Below, piece by piece: positions 25,795 through 34,808 of a DNA stretch of 64,000 nucleotides (positions are counted from its first letter, which is position 1; every line of letters begins with the position of its first letter). Both the position numbers and the translations under genes were made by a program. The notes beneath the pieces are model-generated. The model worked only from the letters and a program-made list of their open reading frames with translations, was not told where the DNA came from and did no database searches. Origin of the DNA: Vallicoccus soli (GTDB taxonomy: Bacteria > Actinomycetota > Actinomycetes > Motilibacterales > Motilibacteraceae); contig NZ_QZEZ01000001.1 of NCBI RefSeq assembly GCF_003594885.1, forward strand, positions 930,001-994,000. Direction: 5' to 3'.

Positions 25795-27337
25795 GCGGGT
25801 CGTCGCGGCGCGCGAGGGCCTGAGCCGCAGCCCTCTGCTCCGGGCCGGCGGGAGCCTCGCCGTCGCCCGTCTCACCGCTACCCTCAGCGCCTTCGTCGCC
25901 ACGCCGGTCCTCCTCGCGGCGCTCGGGCCCGACCGCTTCGCGGTGTACGCGATCGGCAGCGGCGCCTTCCTCTACCTGAGCGTGCTCGATCTCGGTTTCT
26001 CCGACCGGTGCCTGCTCGTGTGCTCGGCAGCCGTCAGTAGGGGCGACCGGGAGTCTGCGGCCCGCGCAGTCCGGCGGGCCGTCGCCTCGTACGCCGTAGC
26101 GGGGCTCGGGGTCGTCCTCGCGCTGGCGACGAGCTGGCAAGCGCTGTCGGGGGTGCTCAACGTCCCGGCCGACCTCCGGCGCGAGAGCCTGGTGCTGCTC
26201 TGCTTGCTCGTGCTGTCCTGGTTCGCGCAGAAGGCCACCACCTGCGCCGGCAGCCTGGCTGCACTGCGCGGGCGCTTCGGGCGCGCCCAGGTGGCGCCCG
26301 CATGGGGCGTGGCAGCTCTCCCGCTGGTCGCGGCCGCGTGCGCCGTCGTACAGCCCGACCTCGCCCTGCTGGGCGCAGGCCAGCTGGCGGTCACGGGGCT
26401 CGTGCTAGCCGCTGCCCTGCTGCTGGCTCGCCAGGACTACGCGTGGCTGAGCCGCGAGGGCGGGCAGGAGCGGCCCGACGGGGAGAGCGGTGAGGTCCGA
26501 CCCGCGCCCCACCGCGGCTTCGGCCTCTACGTGCAGCTCTCGGCCCTGGCGGACATCGTCGTCTTCGCGGGCGACCGCTTCCTCGTCAGCGCCCAGCTCG
26601 GCCTGCGGGGCGTCGCGGGGCTGGAGGTGGCCAACCGGCCGGCGACGCTGGTCCGGATGGTGTCCGTCGCGCCGCTGCCCGTGCTCTTCGCCACCATGGC
26701 GCGCCGCGGTGCGGATGCGCAGGAGTCGCTCGTGCGCCGGACCAGCGCGTGGCAGGCCGCGGTCACGGCCGTGTGCGCGGCCGCGCTCGTGGGTGCCTCC
26801 GGTCCGCTGCTCGAGCTCTGGCTGCCAGGGACCATCGGTCGCGACCTCGTCCTGCTCATGCAGCTGCTGGTACCCGCCTACGCCGTGCACTCCTTGACCG
26901 GCATCTACAGCTCGGCCCTCAAGGCCCGGGGGCTGGCCGGACCGACCTGCGCCTTCTCGCTCGCCTGCGCCCTCCTCAAGACCACCCTCTTCTTCCTGCT
27001 GCTGCCCACGCAGGGGCTGCTCGCCGTCGGCTGGGCGAGCCTGGTGGGCCTCTCACTGCCGAGCGTCGCCTTCATGCTGCTGGTCGACCGTCGCATCGGG
27101 CTCACCCGCGACTGCGCGCCTCGACTGGCCGGCTTCGTGCTCGCCACGGCCGCCGGCAGCCTGGCCGGTGCCCGCGCAGCCGACCTCGCCGGCTCCTCGC
27201 CCGTCCTCGGCCTCCTCCTGGGCACCGCATCAGCCTGCACCGTGGCCGCCCTCGCCTGGCTGTTCTGGGCGCGCCTGCTCCTCGCCCTTCGGGCAGCTGC
27301 CCCGTCCACCGTCCCCGACCACGTGGAGCACCGATGA
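25784..27337 (+). CDS. Wzx-type polysaccharide flippase (MATE/MOP superfamily)
   Basis: 517 residues from GTG at 25784, overlapping the previous gene by 11 nt. About twelve to fourteen hydrophobic helices; MOP-type features include LSAFVATPVLLAALGPDRFA near the start and FGLYVQLSALADIVVFAGDR in the middle, with ALKARGLAGPTCAFSLACAL. Would flip undecaprenyl-linked repeat units across the membrane. Fits the preceding Wzz- and Wzy-like proteins as a Wzx/Wzy-dependent pathway. Confidence 0.82.
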   Translation: MLAERVVAAREGLSRSPLLRAGGSLAVARLTATLSAFVATPVLLAALGPDRFAVYAIGSGAFLYLSVLDLGFSDRCLLVCSAAVSRGDRESAARAVRRAVASYAVAGLGVVLALATSWQALSGVLNVPADLRRESLVLLCLLVLSWFAQKATTCAGSLAALRGRFGRAQVAPAWGVAALPLVAAACAVVQPDLALLGAGQLAVTGLVLAAALLLARQDYAWLSREGGQERPDGESGEVRPAPHRGFGLYVQLSALADIVVFAGDRFLVSAQLGLRGVAGLEVANRPATLVRMVSVAPLPVLFATMARRGADAQESLVRRTSAWQAAVTAVCAAALVGASGPLLELWLPGTIGRDLVLLMQLLVPAYAVHSLTGIYSSALKARGLAGPTCAFSLACALLKTTLFFLLLPTQGLLAVGWASLVGLSLPSVAFMLLVDRRIGLTRDCAPRLAGFVLATAAGSLAGARAADLAGSSPVLGLLLGTASACTVAALAWLFWARLLLALRAAAPSTVPDHVEHR

Positions 27338-28251
27338 GCCTGACCTCCGTCGTGATCCCCACCTACAACGGCTGGGACTTCACCGAGCAGCTGCTGGCGC
27401 AGCTGGTCCCGCTGCCGGACGCGGCGCTCGACGTGGTCGTCGTCGACGACAAGAGCGAGCTCGACCTGTCCGGGAAGGTCGCGCGGCGGTTCCCGCACGT
27501 GCGCTTCGTGACGCGCTCGGTCAACGGCGGCTTCGCCCGTGCCGTCAACGAGGGGGTCGCGGCGACCCGGGGCGAGGTGCTCGCCGTCCTCAACAACGAC
27601 CTCATCGTGTCGGCCGCGCAGCTGCGGGTGCTGGTGGACCTCGCCCGGGCCGACCACGACCTCGTCGTGAGCCCGCGCCTCGCGTACCCGGACGGACGGC
27701 CTGCGAAGGTGGCGCACCGGTTCCCGACCGCAACGAGGGACGCGCGCGACATGTTCGTCCCGACGAGGGTCCTGCGCCGGGTGGCCGCCGGCCGCGGCCC
27801 TTCGTCGGAGGAGCAGGGGCTCGTGCCGACCGACTGGGTGACCGGGGCGTGCCTGGTGTTCCACCGCAGCGTGTGGGAGCGCGTCGGACCGCTCGACGTC
27901 GACTACCGCATGTACTCCGAGGAGGTGGACTGGCAGCGCCGGGCTCGAGCGGTGGGCGTACGGTCCGCGGTGGCGGAGGCCGTGACGGTGGTCCACGACG
28001 AGTCCCAGGGGGCGGCCGCGTCGCACGAGGCCCAGCTGCGCCGGCTCGGACAGGTGTGGCGCTCGAGGGTGAGGTACCACGAGCTCCACAGCGCCCCGCG
28101 GGAACTGCGCCGGCTTCGGGCACTGAGCAAGGTCGCGCTGACCCAGGTCCCACTTCTGCGGGTGGCGGCCCTGGCGCCGCGCCTGCGCAGCGTGGCCGAG
28201 TACGAGCGCGCGCGGGTCGACGTCATTCGGCGAGCGCTGGTGCAGCGTTGA
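27334..28251 (+). CDS. GT2-family glycosyltransferase
   Basis: 305 residues, ATGA overlap with the flippase gene. GT-A fold: SVVIPTYNGWDFTEQLLAQL, DVVVVDDKSE (first DxD-like site), GFARAVNEGVAATRGEVLAV, LNNDL, and WVTGACLVFHRSVWERVGPL, then YSEEVDWQRRARAVGVRS. This is the rhamnosyltransferase-like arrangement with a metal-binding acidic motif at VDD/NND and an ED-like catalytic region at EEVDW. Cytoplasmic transferase of the exopolysaccharide cluster. Confidence 0.9.
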   Translation: MSLTSVVIPTYNGWDFTEQLLAQLVPLPDAALDVVVVDDKSELDLSGKVARRFPHVRFVTRSVNGGFARAVNEGVAATRGEVLAVLNNDLIVSAAQLRVLVDLARADHDLVVSPRLAYPDGRPAKVAHRFPTATRDARDMFVPTRVLRRVAAGRGPSSEEQGLVPTDWVTGACLVFHRSVWERVGPLDVDYRMYSEEVDWQRRARAVGVRSAVAEAVTVVHDESQGAAASHEAQLRRLGQVWRSRVRYHELHSAPRELRRLRALSKVALTQVPLLRVAALAPRLRSVAEYERARVDVIRRALVQR

Positions 28252-29033
28252 TGACCCGCCCTGCGATCAGCGCCACCGTTATCACCTTGAACGAGGTCGA
28301 CAAGGTGAAGGGCTGCCTCGACTCCGTGGCGTGGGCGGACGACGTGCTCGTCCTCGACAGCGGCTCCGTCGACGGCACCGTCGAGCTCGCCAGGTCCCTC
28401 GGCGCCCGCGTCGTCCACCAGGAATGGTTGGGGTACGGGCGCCAGAAGAACCGCGCTGCTGAGCTCGCAGCGAACGACTGGGTGCTGAACCTCGACGCCG
28501 ACGAGCGCGTCACCCCTGCTCTGCGCGACGCCCTCCTGGGCGCCGCCTTCGACGTGCCGGGCTACTCGGTCGTGCGGCGCAGCGACTTCCTCGGCCGCTG
28601 GCACCGACCGGTGCACCGCCCGTCGGTCGAGCGGCTGGTGCGTGTGTACGACCGCAGGGTGGCAGCCTTCACCGAGGCCGCCGTGCACGAGAAGGTCGTG
28701 AGCGACGCCGGTGCGTTCGTCGACCTGGAAGGCGTGCTCGACCACTACGGCTTCCGCGGGGTGGACGACCTCGTGCTCCGGCTCAACAGGTACAGCAGCC
28801 TGCTCGCCGCGGAGCGGCCGGGCGCGCCCAGCCTGCTGCGCATGGTGTCCCGGCCCGCGGCACGCCTGGCATGGGGCTTGCTCCGGCACCGCGGTGCGTT
28901 GGACGGCCGGCGCGGCTGGGCGTACGTCGGCCTCTGGGCGGCACACGACCTGCTCGTCGAGGTCAAGCGCTTCGAACGCTCGCTCGGTCCCGCGGGGACC
29001 GCGCGCCTCCCCGAGGAGGCCGGGCATCGCTGA
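28251..29033 (+). CDS. GT2-family glycosyltransferase (WaaE/KdtX-like)
   Basis: 260 residues; TGATG overlap with the previous gene. SATVITLNEVDKVKGCLDSV, DDVLVLDSGSVDGTVELARS, WLGYGRQKNRAAELAANDWV and LNLDADERVTPALRDAL form the nucleotide-sugar site of the WaaE-type GT2 group, followed by VYDRRVAAFTEAAVHEKVV. Likely adds a branch or backbone sugar in the same pathway. Last of the seven tightly overlapping genes. Confidence 0.9.
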   Translation: MTRPAISATVITLNEVDKVKGCLDSVAWADDVLVLDSGSVDGTVELARSLGARVVHQEWLGYGRQKNRAAELAANDWVLNLDADERVTPALRDALLGAAFDVPGYSVVRRSDFLGRWHRPVHRPSVERLVRVYDRRVAAFTEAAVHEKVVSDAGAFVDLEGVLDHYGFRGVDDLVLRLNRYSSLLAAERPGAPSLLRMVSRPAARLAWGLLRHRGALDGRRGWAYVGLWAAHDLLVEVKRFERSLGPAGTARLPEEAGHR

Positions 29034-29037
29034 CGCA

Positions 29038-30357
29038 GTGGCGACCACCTCGTCCGGCCCACGTACGGCGCGCGCCCTCCGGGGGCCGTGCCGGGCGCGG
29101 CGTGCCCGCCTAGCCCTGCCGCTGGCGGGCGCGCTGCTCGCCGCGTGCAGCACTTCCCCCGACGACGCGCCCGACCACGACGAGGTGACGGGCGAGACCG
29201 TCCGCACCACGGTCGCCGAGATCTCGGCAGGACGGGCGAGCGCGCACGACTTCACCGAGTCCGTGGGCGTGAACGTGCACCTCTTCTACTCCGACACCCC
29301 GTACGCCGACGCCGAGGCCGTGGTCGCGGCGTTGGAGGAGCTGGGGGTCCGTCATGTGCGGGACGGCCTCGCGCCGGACCGCCCGGACCAGGTGGCGGCG
29401 CTGGAGCGCCTGCGCGCCGCCGGCATCACGAGCACCCTCCTGGTGGGGGAGCCCGGGCAGGACCTCGATCCCCTCTTCGAGCTCCTCACCGGGCCGCTCG
29501 AGGGCGCGGTCAGCGCGGTCGAGGGCCCGAACGAGTACTACGCCAGCGGTGACGGCTGGGAGGACCGGGTCGTCCCGTTCCAGGAGCGCCTGCAGGACCG
29601 GGTCCTGTCCACCCCCGGGCTGGTAGGCCTCGATGTCGTGGGGCCCTCGGTGTCGGAACCGCGCCTGCGCGGGCTCAGCGAGCACGGGAACATCCACCCC
29701 TACCCGGGCGGCGGGCCCCCCGAGGCGAACATCGACGAGGAGGTCGTGGGGAGCCTCACCACCTTCGGCGACGTGCTGCCGTGGGCGACGGAGACCGGCT
29801 ACCACGATGCTGTCGAGATGCCGGGCACCGACCACCAGCCCGCGGCGAGCGACGAGGAGCAAGCCGTCTACCTCCCACGGCTCCTCGCGGCCTACTTCGC
29901 CGCCGGGGTGGGGCGTACGTTCCTCTACGAGTTGTGGGACCAGTTCCCGGACCCCTCGCTGTCGGACCCGGAGGCCAACTACGGGCTCGTCGAGCACGAC
30001 GGCACCCGCAAGCCCCAGTTCCTGGCCCTCGCACGGTTCCTGGACCAGGTCGCCGACGAGCCGGGGGAGCCGACCCAGGAGCCGCTGCGCTACAGGGTGC
30101 AGGGTGCGGGCGGGGACGAGGTGCACCGGCTGGCGCTGCGACGGGGCGACGGCGGCTACGACCTGCTGCTCTGGCGACCGGTCCCCGCCGGTGAGGTCGA
30201 ACCGCTGCGGGTCGACGTCATCCTGCCCTGCGGGGCCCGGGTCTCGCTCGGGCAGCCGTCGCGCACCGCAGGGGTCCGGGCGCTGCCGCTCGACGAGGAC
30301 TGCTCCTCCACCCTGGCGCTCGAGGACGACATCGTCGTGCTGCGCGTCGCGCCCTGA
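29038..30357 (+). CDS. Lipoprotein with clan GH-A-like glycoside hydrolase domain
   Basis: 439 residues from GTG at 29038. An N-terminal basic stretch followed by LALPLAGALLAACSTSPDD gives a lipobox (LLAAC) with Cys near residue 38, so surface anchoring is expected. The domain starts GVNVHLFYSDTPYADAEAVV and has the two conserved Glu of retaining GH-A enzymes: SAVEGPNEYYASG (acid/base after Asn) and WATETGYHDAVEM (nucleophile). EANYGLVEHDGTRKPQFLAL resembles the end of such barrels. A homologue lies next door (30495-32582). Probably trims or releases the exopolysaccharide; exact family and substrate are unknown. Confidence 0.75.
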   Translation: MATTSSGPRTARALRGPCRARRARLALPLAGALLAACSTSPDDAPDHDEVTGETVRTTVAEISAGRASAHDFTESVGVNVHLFYSDTPYADAEAVVAALEELGVRHVRDGLAPDRPDQVAALERLRAAGITSTLLVGEPGQDLDPLFELLTGPLEGAVSAVEGPNEYYASGDGWEDRVVPFQERLQDRVLSTPGLVGLDVVGPSVSEPRLRGLSEHGNIHPYPGGGPPEANIDEEVVGSLTTFGDVLPWATETGYHDAVEMPGTDHQPAASDEEQAVYLPRLLAAYFAAGVGRTFLYELWDQFPDPSLSDPEANYGLVEHDGTRKPQFLALARFLDQVADEPGEPTQEPLRYRVQGAGGDEVHRLALRRGDGGYDLLLWRPVPAGEVEPLRVDVILPCGARVSLGQPSRTAGVRALPLDEDCSSTLALEDDIVVLRVAP

Positions 30358-30494
30358 GCCACCGGCTGGAGAGCCGGGCGGGTGAGGCGCGCGGCAGGCG
30401 CGTGACGCGGGCGTGGTGCTGATCACGAGGCCGGCGGTCGTGGCCACTCGATCGCACCAACAGACAGGTCTGCGCGGACCTCGACAAACAGTGC

Positions 30495-32582
30495 ATGGAC
30501 ATCAAGCGCACTGCCACCACCGCCGCGGCGGGCCTCGCGGCCATCGCCGGCCTCATCCCGGGGTTCGCCCAGCCGGCGGCGGCGGAGACGGTGAGCCCTC
30601 CCTATCCGAAGGTCACCACCTACTCCGCTCACGACGTGCTGCACGGCACCGGCGTCGTCATCCACAGCGGCTACAGCGACACGTCGTACCAGGACGGCCG
30701 CCGCACAGTCGACCTCGTCGACGGCCTCGGTGTCAGCCACGTCCGTGACGCGGTGATGCTGGGGCGACCCGACAGCTACGCCGTCCTGAAGTCCCTCGCG
30801 GCGCGCGGGATCAGGTCGAACCTCCTGCTCGGCGGCCCCGCGTACGCCGGCGACACGCGCTTCTCGACGGCCTACCTGGACGCCCTGCGCGGGCCCCTCG
30901 CGGGGACGTACGAGTCCGTGGAGCAGCCCAACGAGTACGACTGCAAGCCGGACGCCAGCTGGCTCACCACCCTGAAGGGCTACAGTGCCAACCTCGTGCG
31001 GGGGATGGATGCGGCAGCCGACCTCGCCGGGGTGCCCGTGCTGGGCCCCTCGTTCTGCCGCCCCGAGAGCGTCAGGAGCTACGGCGCCCTCCCGGCGGGC
31101 GTGGACGTCGCGAACCTGCACTCCTACCCCCAGGGCAAGGCGCCCGAGCTGGCGATCGAGGGCGTCGCGGACCGGACGCGCACCGACACCGCCCGCTCGT
31201 CGCTCGTCGTGACGGAGAGCGGTTACCACAACGCGACAGGTCAGGCGACCCGTCCGGGAGTGACCGAGGCAGCCGCCGCGGACTACCTGCCGCGCCTGCT
31301 CCTCAACAACAAGCTCAACGGCGTCAAGCGCACGTACGTCTACGAGCTGATGGACGAGAAGGTGAACGTGGCGCGGAACGACCCGGAGCAGCACTTCGGC
31401 CTCGTCCGGGTCGACGGGACGCCCAAGCCCGCGTACCACGCTGTGCGCAACCTGCTGTGGGGCATCGCCGGAGGTGACCCGAAGCAGGTCCGACCGTCGG
31501 TCGCCGAGCCGTTGACCGCCAGGATCACGGGTGGAGGACCGCTCCTGCGGTCGCTGGCGGTCGCTCGACCGGACGGCGGTCACGTGGTCGCGCTGTGGCT
31601 CGCTGACGCGCGTCACGCTGCGGGTCAGGGCAGCCCGACGGTGGAGGTGGACGTCGCGCTGCCTTCGCCCCGTCAGGTCTCGACCCTGGCCGTGTCGGCG
31701 GGGAACCGTCGGATCGACCTCGGCACGAGGTCGCGGGTCACCGTCGGCGTCACGGGCCAGGTGACCCTCCTGCAGTTGCTCCCGGCACCTGTGGTGGACG
31801 CAGTGCTCGCGCCTCCGACGCTGTCGCTCGTCCCGCGGGCCGAGCAGCTCAGTGCCGACGGCGCGACGCTCGACCGGGCGCTGGACCCCGGGCTGGGCGG
31901 CTGGACCGGCACGCCCGCCGCCGACGGGTCGGTTCCGTCCGGCGTGCGCGTCGGCGCCACCGTCACCGCACGCGACCAGGTGCTGCGCGTCAGCGTCCCT
32001 GGGAAGCCCACGCGCTGGACGGTCGAGGTGTACGCGAAGGCGAGCGCGTCCTCCGCCGACACTGCTCCCTTCTTGCAGGTGGACGGCGCGCCTGGTGCGC
32101 AGCTGCGCACGTACAAGGTCAGCGCACCCGCTCCCGTCTCCAACTTCCAGTTCAGCGCCTTCGGCCTCGGTGCGGGGACCAGCTGGGGACAGGAGATCCA
32201 CGGGCAGGGCGCGGTGGGCCGGTGGCACCACCTGGCCATGGTCAACGACGGGTCGGTGCTGCGCTTCTACGTGGACGGCCTCCTCGCCGGGCAGGCGCCC
32301 TCGCGCACCTACGCCATGACGACGATCCGCGTCGGGTCGCCGGGCTCGGGCTTCCGCGGGAGCCTCGCGGACCTCACCGTCTTCCCGACCGCCCTGCCCG
32401 CTGCGACGGTGCTGGCCCACGCGACGTCCGACGACCGGCTGTCGCTCGCCAGCACGGCGTCCCCGACGGCGCCCGCCACGGCGGAGGCGGCCGGCCCGAC
32501 TGTGCCGTCGGGACCGGCAGCGCGTGCCACCACCACGAGCCGCCGCGCTCCCTGGGTGCGCTACCTGCCCGTCGCCCCCTGA
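30495..32582 (+). CDS. Secreted GH-A-like hydrolase with C-terminal LamG/concanavalin-type domain
   Basis: 695 residues from ATG at 30495 (weak ribosome site). Sec signal about 1-30 (AAAGLAAIAGLIPGFAQPAAA). The first 330 residues parallel the neighbouring lipoprotein: HSGYSDTSYQDGRRTVDLVD, ESVEQPNEYDCKPD (Asn-Glu acid/base), VVTESGYHNATG (nucleophile) and HFGLVRVDGTPKPAYHAVRN. A linker domain follows, then residues about 470-640 resemble a LamG-like jelly roll (RWTVEVYAKASA, RWHHLAMVNDGSVLRFYVDG, FRGSLADLTVFPTALPA). The C-terminus is Ala/Thr/Pro-rich. Likely a secreted, polysaccharide-binding glycosidase or a matrix protein of the EPS system. Confidence 0.75.
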   Translation: MDIKRTATTAAAGLAAIAGLIPGFAQPAAAETVSPPYPKVTTYSAHDVLHGTGVVIHSGYSDTSYQDGRRTVDLVDGLGVSHVRDAVMLGRPDSYAVLKSLAARGIRSNLLLGGPAYAGDTRFSTAYLDALRGPLAGTYESVEQPNEYDCKPDASWLTTLKGYSANLVRGMDAAADLAGVPVLGPSFCRPESVRSYGALPAGVDVANLHSYPQGKAPELAIEGVADRTRTDTARSSLVVTESGYHNATGQATRPGVTEAAAADYLPRLLLNNKLNGVKRTYVYELMDEKVNVARNDPEQHFGLVRVDGTPKPAYHAVRNLLWGIAGGDPKQVRPSVAEPLTARITGGGPLLRSLAVARPDGGHVVALWLADARHAAGQGSPTVEVDVALPSPRQVSTLAVSAGNRRIDLGTRSRVTVGVTGQVTLLQLLPAPVVDAVLAPPTLSLVPRAEQLSADGATLDRALDPGLGGWTGTPAADGSVPSGVRVGATVTARDQVLRVSVPGKPTRWTVEVYAKASASSADTAPFLQVDGAPGAQLRTYKVSAPAPVSNFQFSAFGLGAGTSWGQEIHGQGAVGRWHHLAMVNDGSVLRFYVDGLLAGQAPSRTYAMTTIRVGSPGSGFRGSLADLTVFPTALPAATVLAHATSDDRLSLASTASPTAPATAEAAGPTVPSGPAARATTTSRRAPWVRYLPVAP

Positions 32583-32595
32583 GCAGCGGTGCGCC

Positions 32596-32625
32596 GGGGC
32601 GCGGCGTCAGTAGGCGCCGCGCCCC
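32596..32625. terminator. Bidirectional terminator hairpin between EPS hydrolase and wbaP-like gene
   Basis: GGGGCGCGGCG at 32596-32606 pairs perfectly with CGCCGCGCCCC at 32615-32625 around an eight-nt loop that contains the stop codon of the convergent glycosyltransferase. No T-run, as usual in this GC class. Confidence 0.65.
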
Positions 32626-34130
32626 GCGAGCACGGCGCGCCCCGTGCGCCAGAGGACGTGCGCGTCGAGCGAGAGGGACCAGTTGTCCACGTAGCGCAGG
32701 TCGAGCCGCAGGGACTCCTCCCACGACAGGTCGGAGCGGCCGGACACCTGCCACAGGCCGGTGAGGCCCGGGCGCACGAGCAGGCGGCGGTGGGCCTCCT
32801 CCGGGTACGCCGCCACCTCCACCGGCAGCGGCGGGCGCGGCCCGACGAGGGCCATGTGCCCCAGCAGCACGTTCACCAGCTGCGGCAGCTCGTCGAGGGA
32901 GTAGCGCCGGAGCACCTGCCCGACCCGCGTCACCCGCGGGTCGCGGCGCATCTTGAAGAGCACCCCGTCGCCGTCGCTCTGCGCCAGCAGCTCGGCCCGC
33001 CGGGCGTCCGCGTCGACGTACATGGAGCGGAACTTCAGCATCGTGAACTCGCGCCCGTGCGCGCCGACCCGGCGCTGGCGGTAGATCGCCGGACCCTCGC
33101 TCGTCGTCGCGACGAGCGTGCCGAGCACCAGCAGGAGCGGGGACAGCACGACGAGGGCGAGCGCGGCGAGGGCGCGGTCGATCAGCGACTTGAGCAGCAG
33201 CCGCGAGCCGGAGAGCACCGGGTGCTCCACGTGCAGCAGCGACAGGCCGGCGGCCGGGCGGATCGACAGCCGGGGGCCGGCGACCTCGACGATGCCGGGG
33301 GAGACGACGAGCTCGGTGCCGGCCGCCTCGAGCCGCCAGGCGAGCCGGCGAAGGTCCTCGCCGGCGAGCTCCGGGCTCGAGACGACGGCGACGGTGTCGG
33401 CCGCCGTCGCCGCCACCGCGTCCTCGACGCGGTCGGGGCCCGGCAGCACCGTCGAGAAGCGGCGTGCCACTGCGCCCTGATGATCGTCGTCCGTCACGAC
33501 CGCACCCACGACCTGCAGGCCGTGCGAGGGCTCACGCGAGAGCTGGTCCGCCAGGTGCAGGACGTCCTCGGTCCGCCCGAGGGCCAGGACCCGCTGCACG
33601 GAACGCCCCGCGGCCCACTCGCGGTGCAGCCGGCGCCGCAGCAGCGACCGCCCCGCGAGGTCCAGCACGAGCGCCGCCGGCAGCGCGATCGCGAGGAAGC
33701 CGCGCGCGACGTCGGTCTTCGTGACGTACGCCAGCACGGCCACGAGAGCCCCGAGGTGCAGAGCGCTCGCCGCCACTCGGCGGAGCTCGTCCGGACCGGA
33801 GCCCAGGAAGCGGGGCTCGTACGCTCGGTGGGCCGCGAGCGACAGCACCCAGACCATCGGTGCGAGGGCGGCTGCCGCGGCGTAGGCGGCAGGCGCCGGG
33901 TGGGGCCCGTCGCCGAAGCGCCCGACGAGCGCCGCCACGCCGGCGAGCAGACCGGCACCTGAGTCCACCAGCAGGGCTGACGGGACGTACCAGACCCGCC
34001 AGGGGCGCGAGGGCGTCGAGGGTGCGGTCCGTCCGACGAGCCCCGCGACGCCGTCGCGCAGGTCGATGACGCCGTCCTCCTCGACCGCACCGCGCGCAGG
34101 GACGGCGTCCTGGGGGACGGTGCCGCTCAC
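32607..34130 (-). CDS. WbaP-type polyprenyl-phosphate sugar-1-phosphate transferase
   Basis: 507 residues from GTG in a GTGA overlap with the cupin gene. N-terminal half has about four hydrophobic helices and a nucleotide-binding-like domain (RVLALGRTEDVLHLADQLSR, TVAVVSSPELAGEDLRRLAW). The C-terminal bacterial sugar transferase domain has a membrane segment (ALAALALVVLSPLLLVLGTL), FTMLKFRSMYVDADARR, LRRYSLDELPQLVNVLLGHM, ALVGPRPPLP and RPGLTGLWQVSGRSDLSWEE. It transfers a sugar phosphate (often Glc or Gal) to undecaprenyl phosphate and starts the repeat unit. It converges on the EPS operon and completes it. Confidence 0.92.
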   Translation of the reverse strand: MSGTVPQDAVPARGAVEEDGVIDLRDGVAGLVGRTAPSTPSRPWRVWYVPSALLVDSGAGLLAGVAALVGRFGDGPHPAPAAYAAAAALAPMVWVLSLAAHRAYEPRFLGSGPDELRRVAASALHLGALVAVLAYVTKTDVARGFLAIALPAALVLDLAGRSLLRRRLHREWAAGRSVQRVLALGRTEDVLHLADQLSREPSHGLQVVGAVVTDDDHQGAVARRFSTVLPGPDRVEDAVAATAADTVAVVSSPELAGEDLRRLAWRLEAAGTELVVSPGIVEVAGPRLSIRPAAGLSLLHVEHPVLSGSRLLLKSLIDRALAALALVVLSPLLLVLGTLVATTSEGPAIYRQRRVGAHGREFTMLKFRSMYVDADARRAELLAQSDGDGVLFKMRRDPRVTRVGQVLRRYSLDELPQLVNVLLGHMALVGPRPPLPVEVAAYPEEAHRRLLVRPGLTGLWQVSGRSDLSWEESLRLDLRYVDNWSLSLDAHVLWRTGRAVLAGRGAY

Positions 34131-34561
34131 CGCTGGGCCGTCGCGTCGGGCTGGAGCCGCGCGTAGTCGTCCTCGAGCCGCTCGATGTCGCACTCGTCGA
34201 AGTCCCCGAACGCCACCTCGAGGAAACGCGCGGGGGCAGAGCCGGTGCAGCGGACCCGGTGGGTCGTCCCCCGCGGGATCCAGACGCGCTCTCCTACGGT
34301 GAGCAAGCTAGTGCGCCCGCCGACCTCAACCTCCAGGCCCGGGTCGAGCGCCGTCCACCACTCGTCGCGGCTCGTGTGGCGCTGCAAGGAGAGTCGGCAC
34401 CCCGGGTCGACGGTCAGCACCTTGACGGTGCTCCGCTGGTTGAGCGTCAGCAGGTCGAAGCGGCCCCAAGGCCGCTCGTCGGTCACGACGACGGGGAGCG
34501 AAGGGGCGACCGAGCCGCCGGTCCGCGGCGCAGGGGGGGTGGTGAGGTCGACGGGCGTCAT
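34127..34561 (-). CDS. Cupin of the mannose-6-phosphate isomerase type II / ManC C-terminal family
   Basis: 144 residues from ATG at 34561. Matches the C-terminal cupin of ManC-type enzymes: ERPWGRFDLLTLNQRSTVKV, PGCRLSLQRHTSRDEWWTAL, GERVWIPRGTTHRVRCTGSA and the ending DFDECDIERLEDDYARLQ. Metal ligands are the His of LQRHTSRDE, its Glu and the His of GTTHR. The nucleotidyltransferase half of ManC is missing, so it may be an isomerase working with a separate guanylyltransferase elsewhere, or a sugar-phosphate-binding regulator. Overlaps the WbaP-like gene by four nt, which ties it to precursor supply for the polysaccharide. Upstream a TAGCGT hexamer (34619-34624) is a possible -10 site. Confidence 0.82.
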   Translation of the reverse strand: MTPVDLTTPPAPRTGGSVAPSLPVVVTDERPWGRFDLLTLNQRSTVKVLTVDPGCRLSLQRHTSRDEWWTALDPGLEVEVGGRTSLLTVGERVWIPRGTTHRVRCTGSAPARFLEVAFGDFDECDIERLEDDYARLQPDATAQR

Positions 34562-34762
34562 CGCGGCTCCTGGTGAGCGGACGGGTGCGGTGCTCCTCGT
34601 CGTCGAGAGCGTGGGCCCACGCTAGGGAGCGCACGTGAACTCGGGGAGAGCACCGTGTGTCCTTCTCACGCACCGCGCGCGGGTCGTGGCCCATCGTCGC
34701 ACGCAGGGGCCTGCGCGGACGACACCGGTGCCGAGCACCGCACGCGGCGTCGCCGCGACGAG

Positions 34763-34800
34763 CCGAGGCCCCGCACCGGCCTTCCGGTGCGGGACCTCGG
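34763..34800 (-). terminator. Rho-independent-like terminator of the glgE-treS-pep2-glgB operon
   Basis: CCGAGG(C)CCCGCACCGG at 34763-34779 pairs with CCGGTGCGGG(A)CCTCGG at 34784-34800, loop CCTT. It begins nine nt beyond the glgB stop on the minus strand. The remainder of the 247-nt gap 34562-34808 holds the upstream region of the cupin gene and no other feature. Confidence 0.75.
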
Positions 34801-34808
34801 CGCCGGGC

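Noticed and set aside
21289-32582. Genomic island with integrase or attachment sites around the EPS locus
   Set aside because: Codon use looks slightly different by eye, but no integrase, transposase, tRNA gene or flanking direct repeat is visible.
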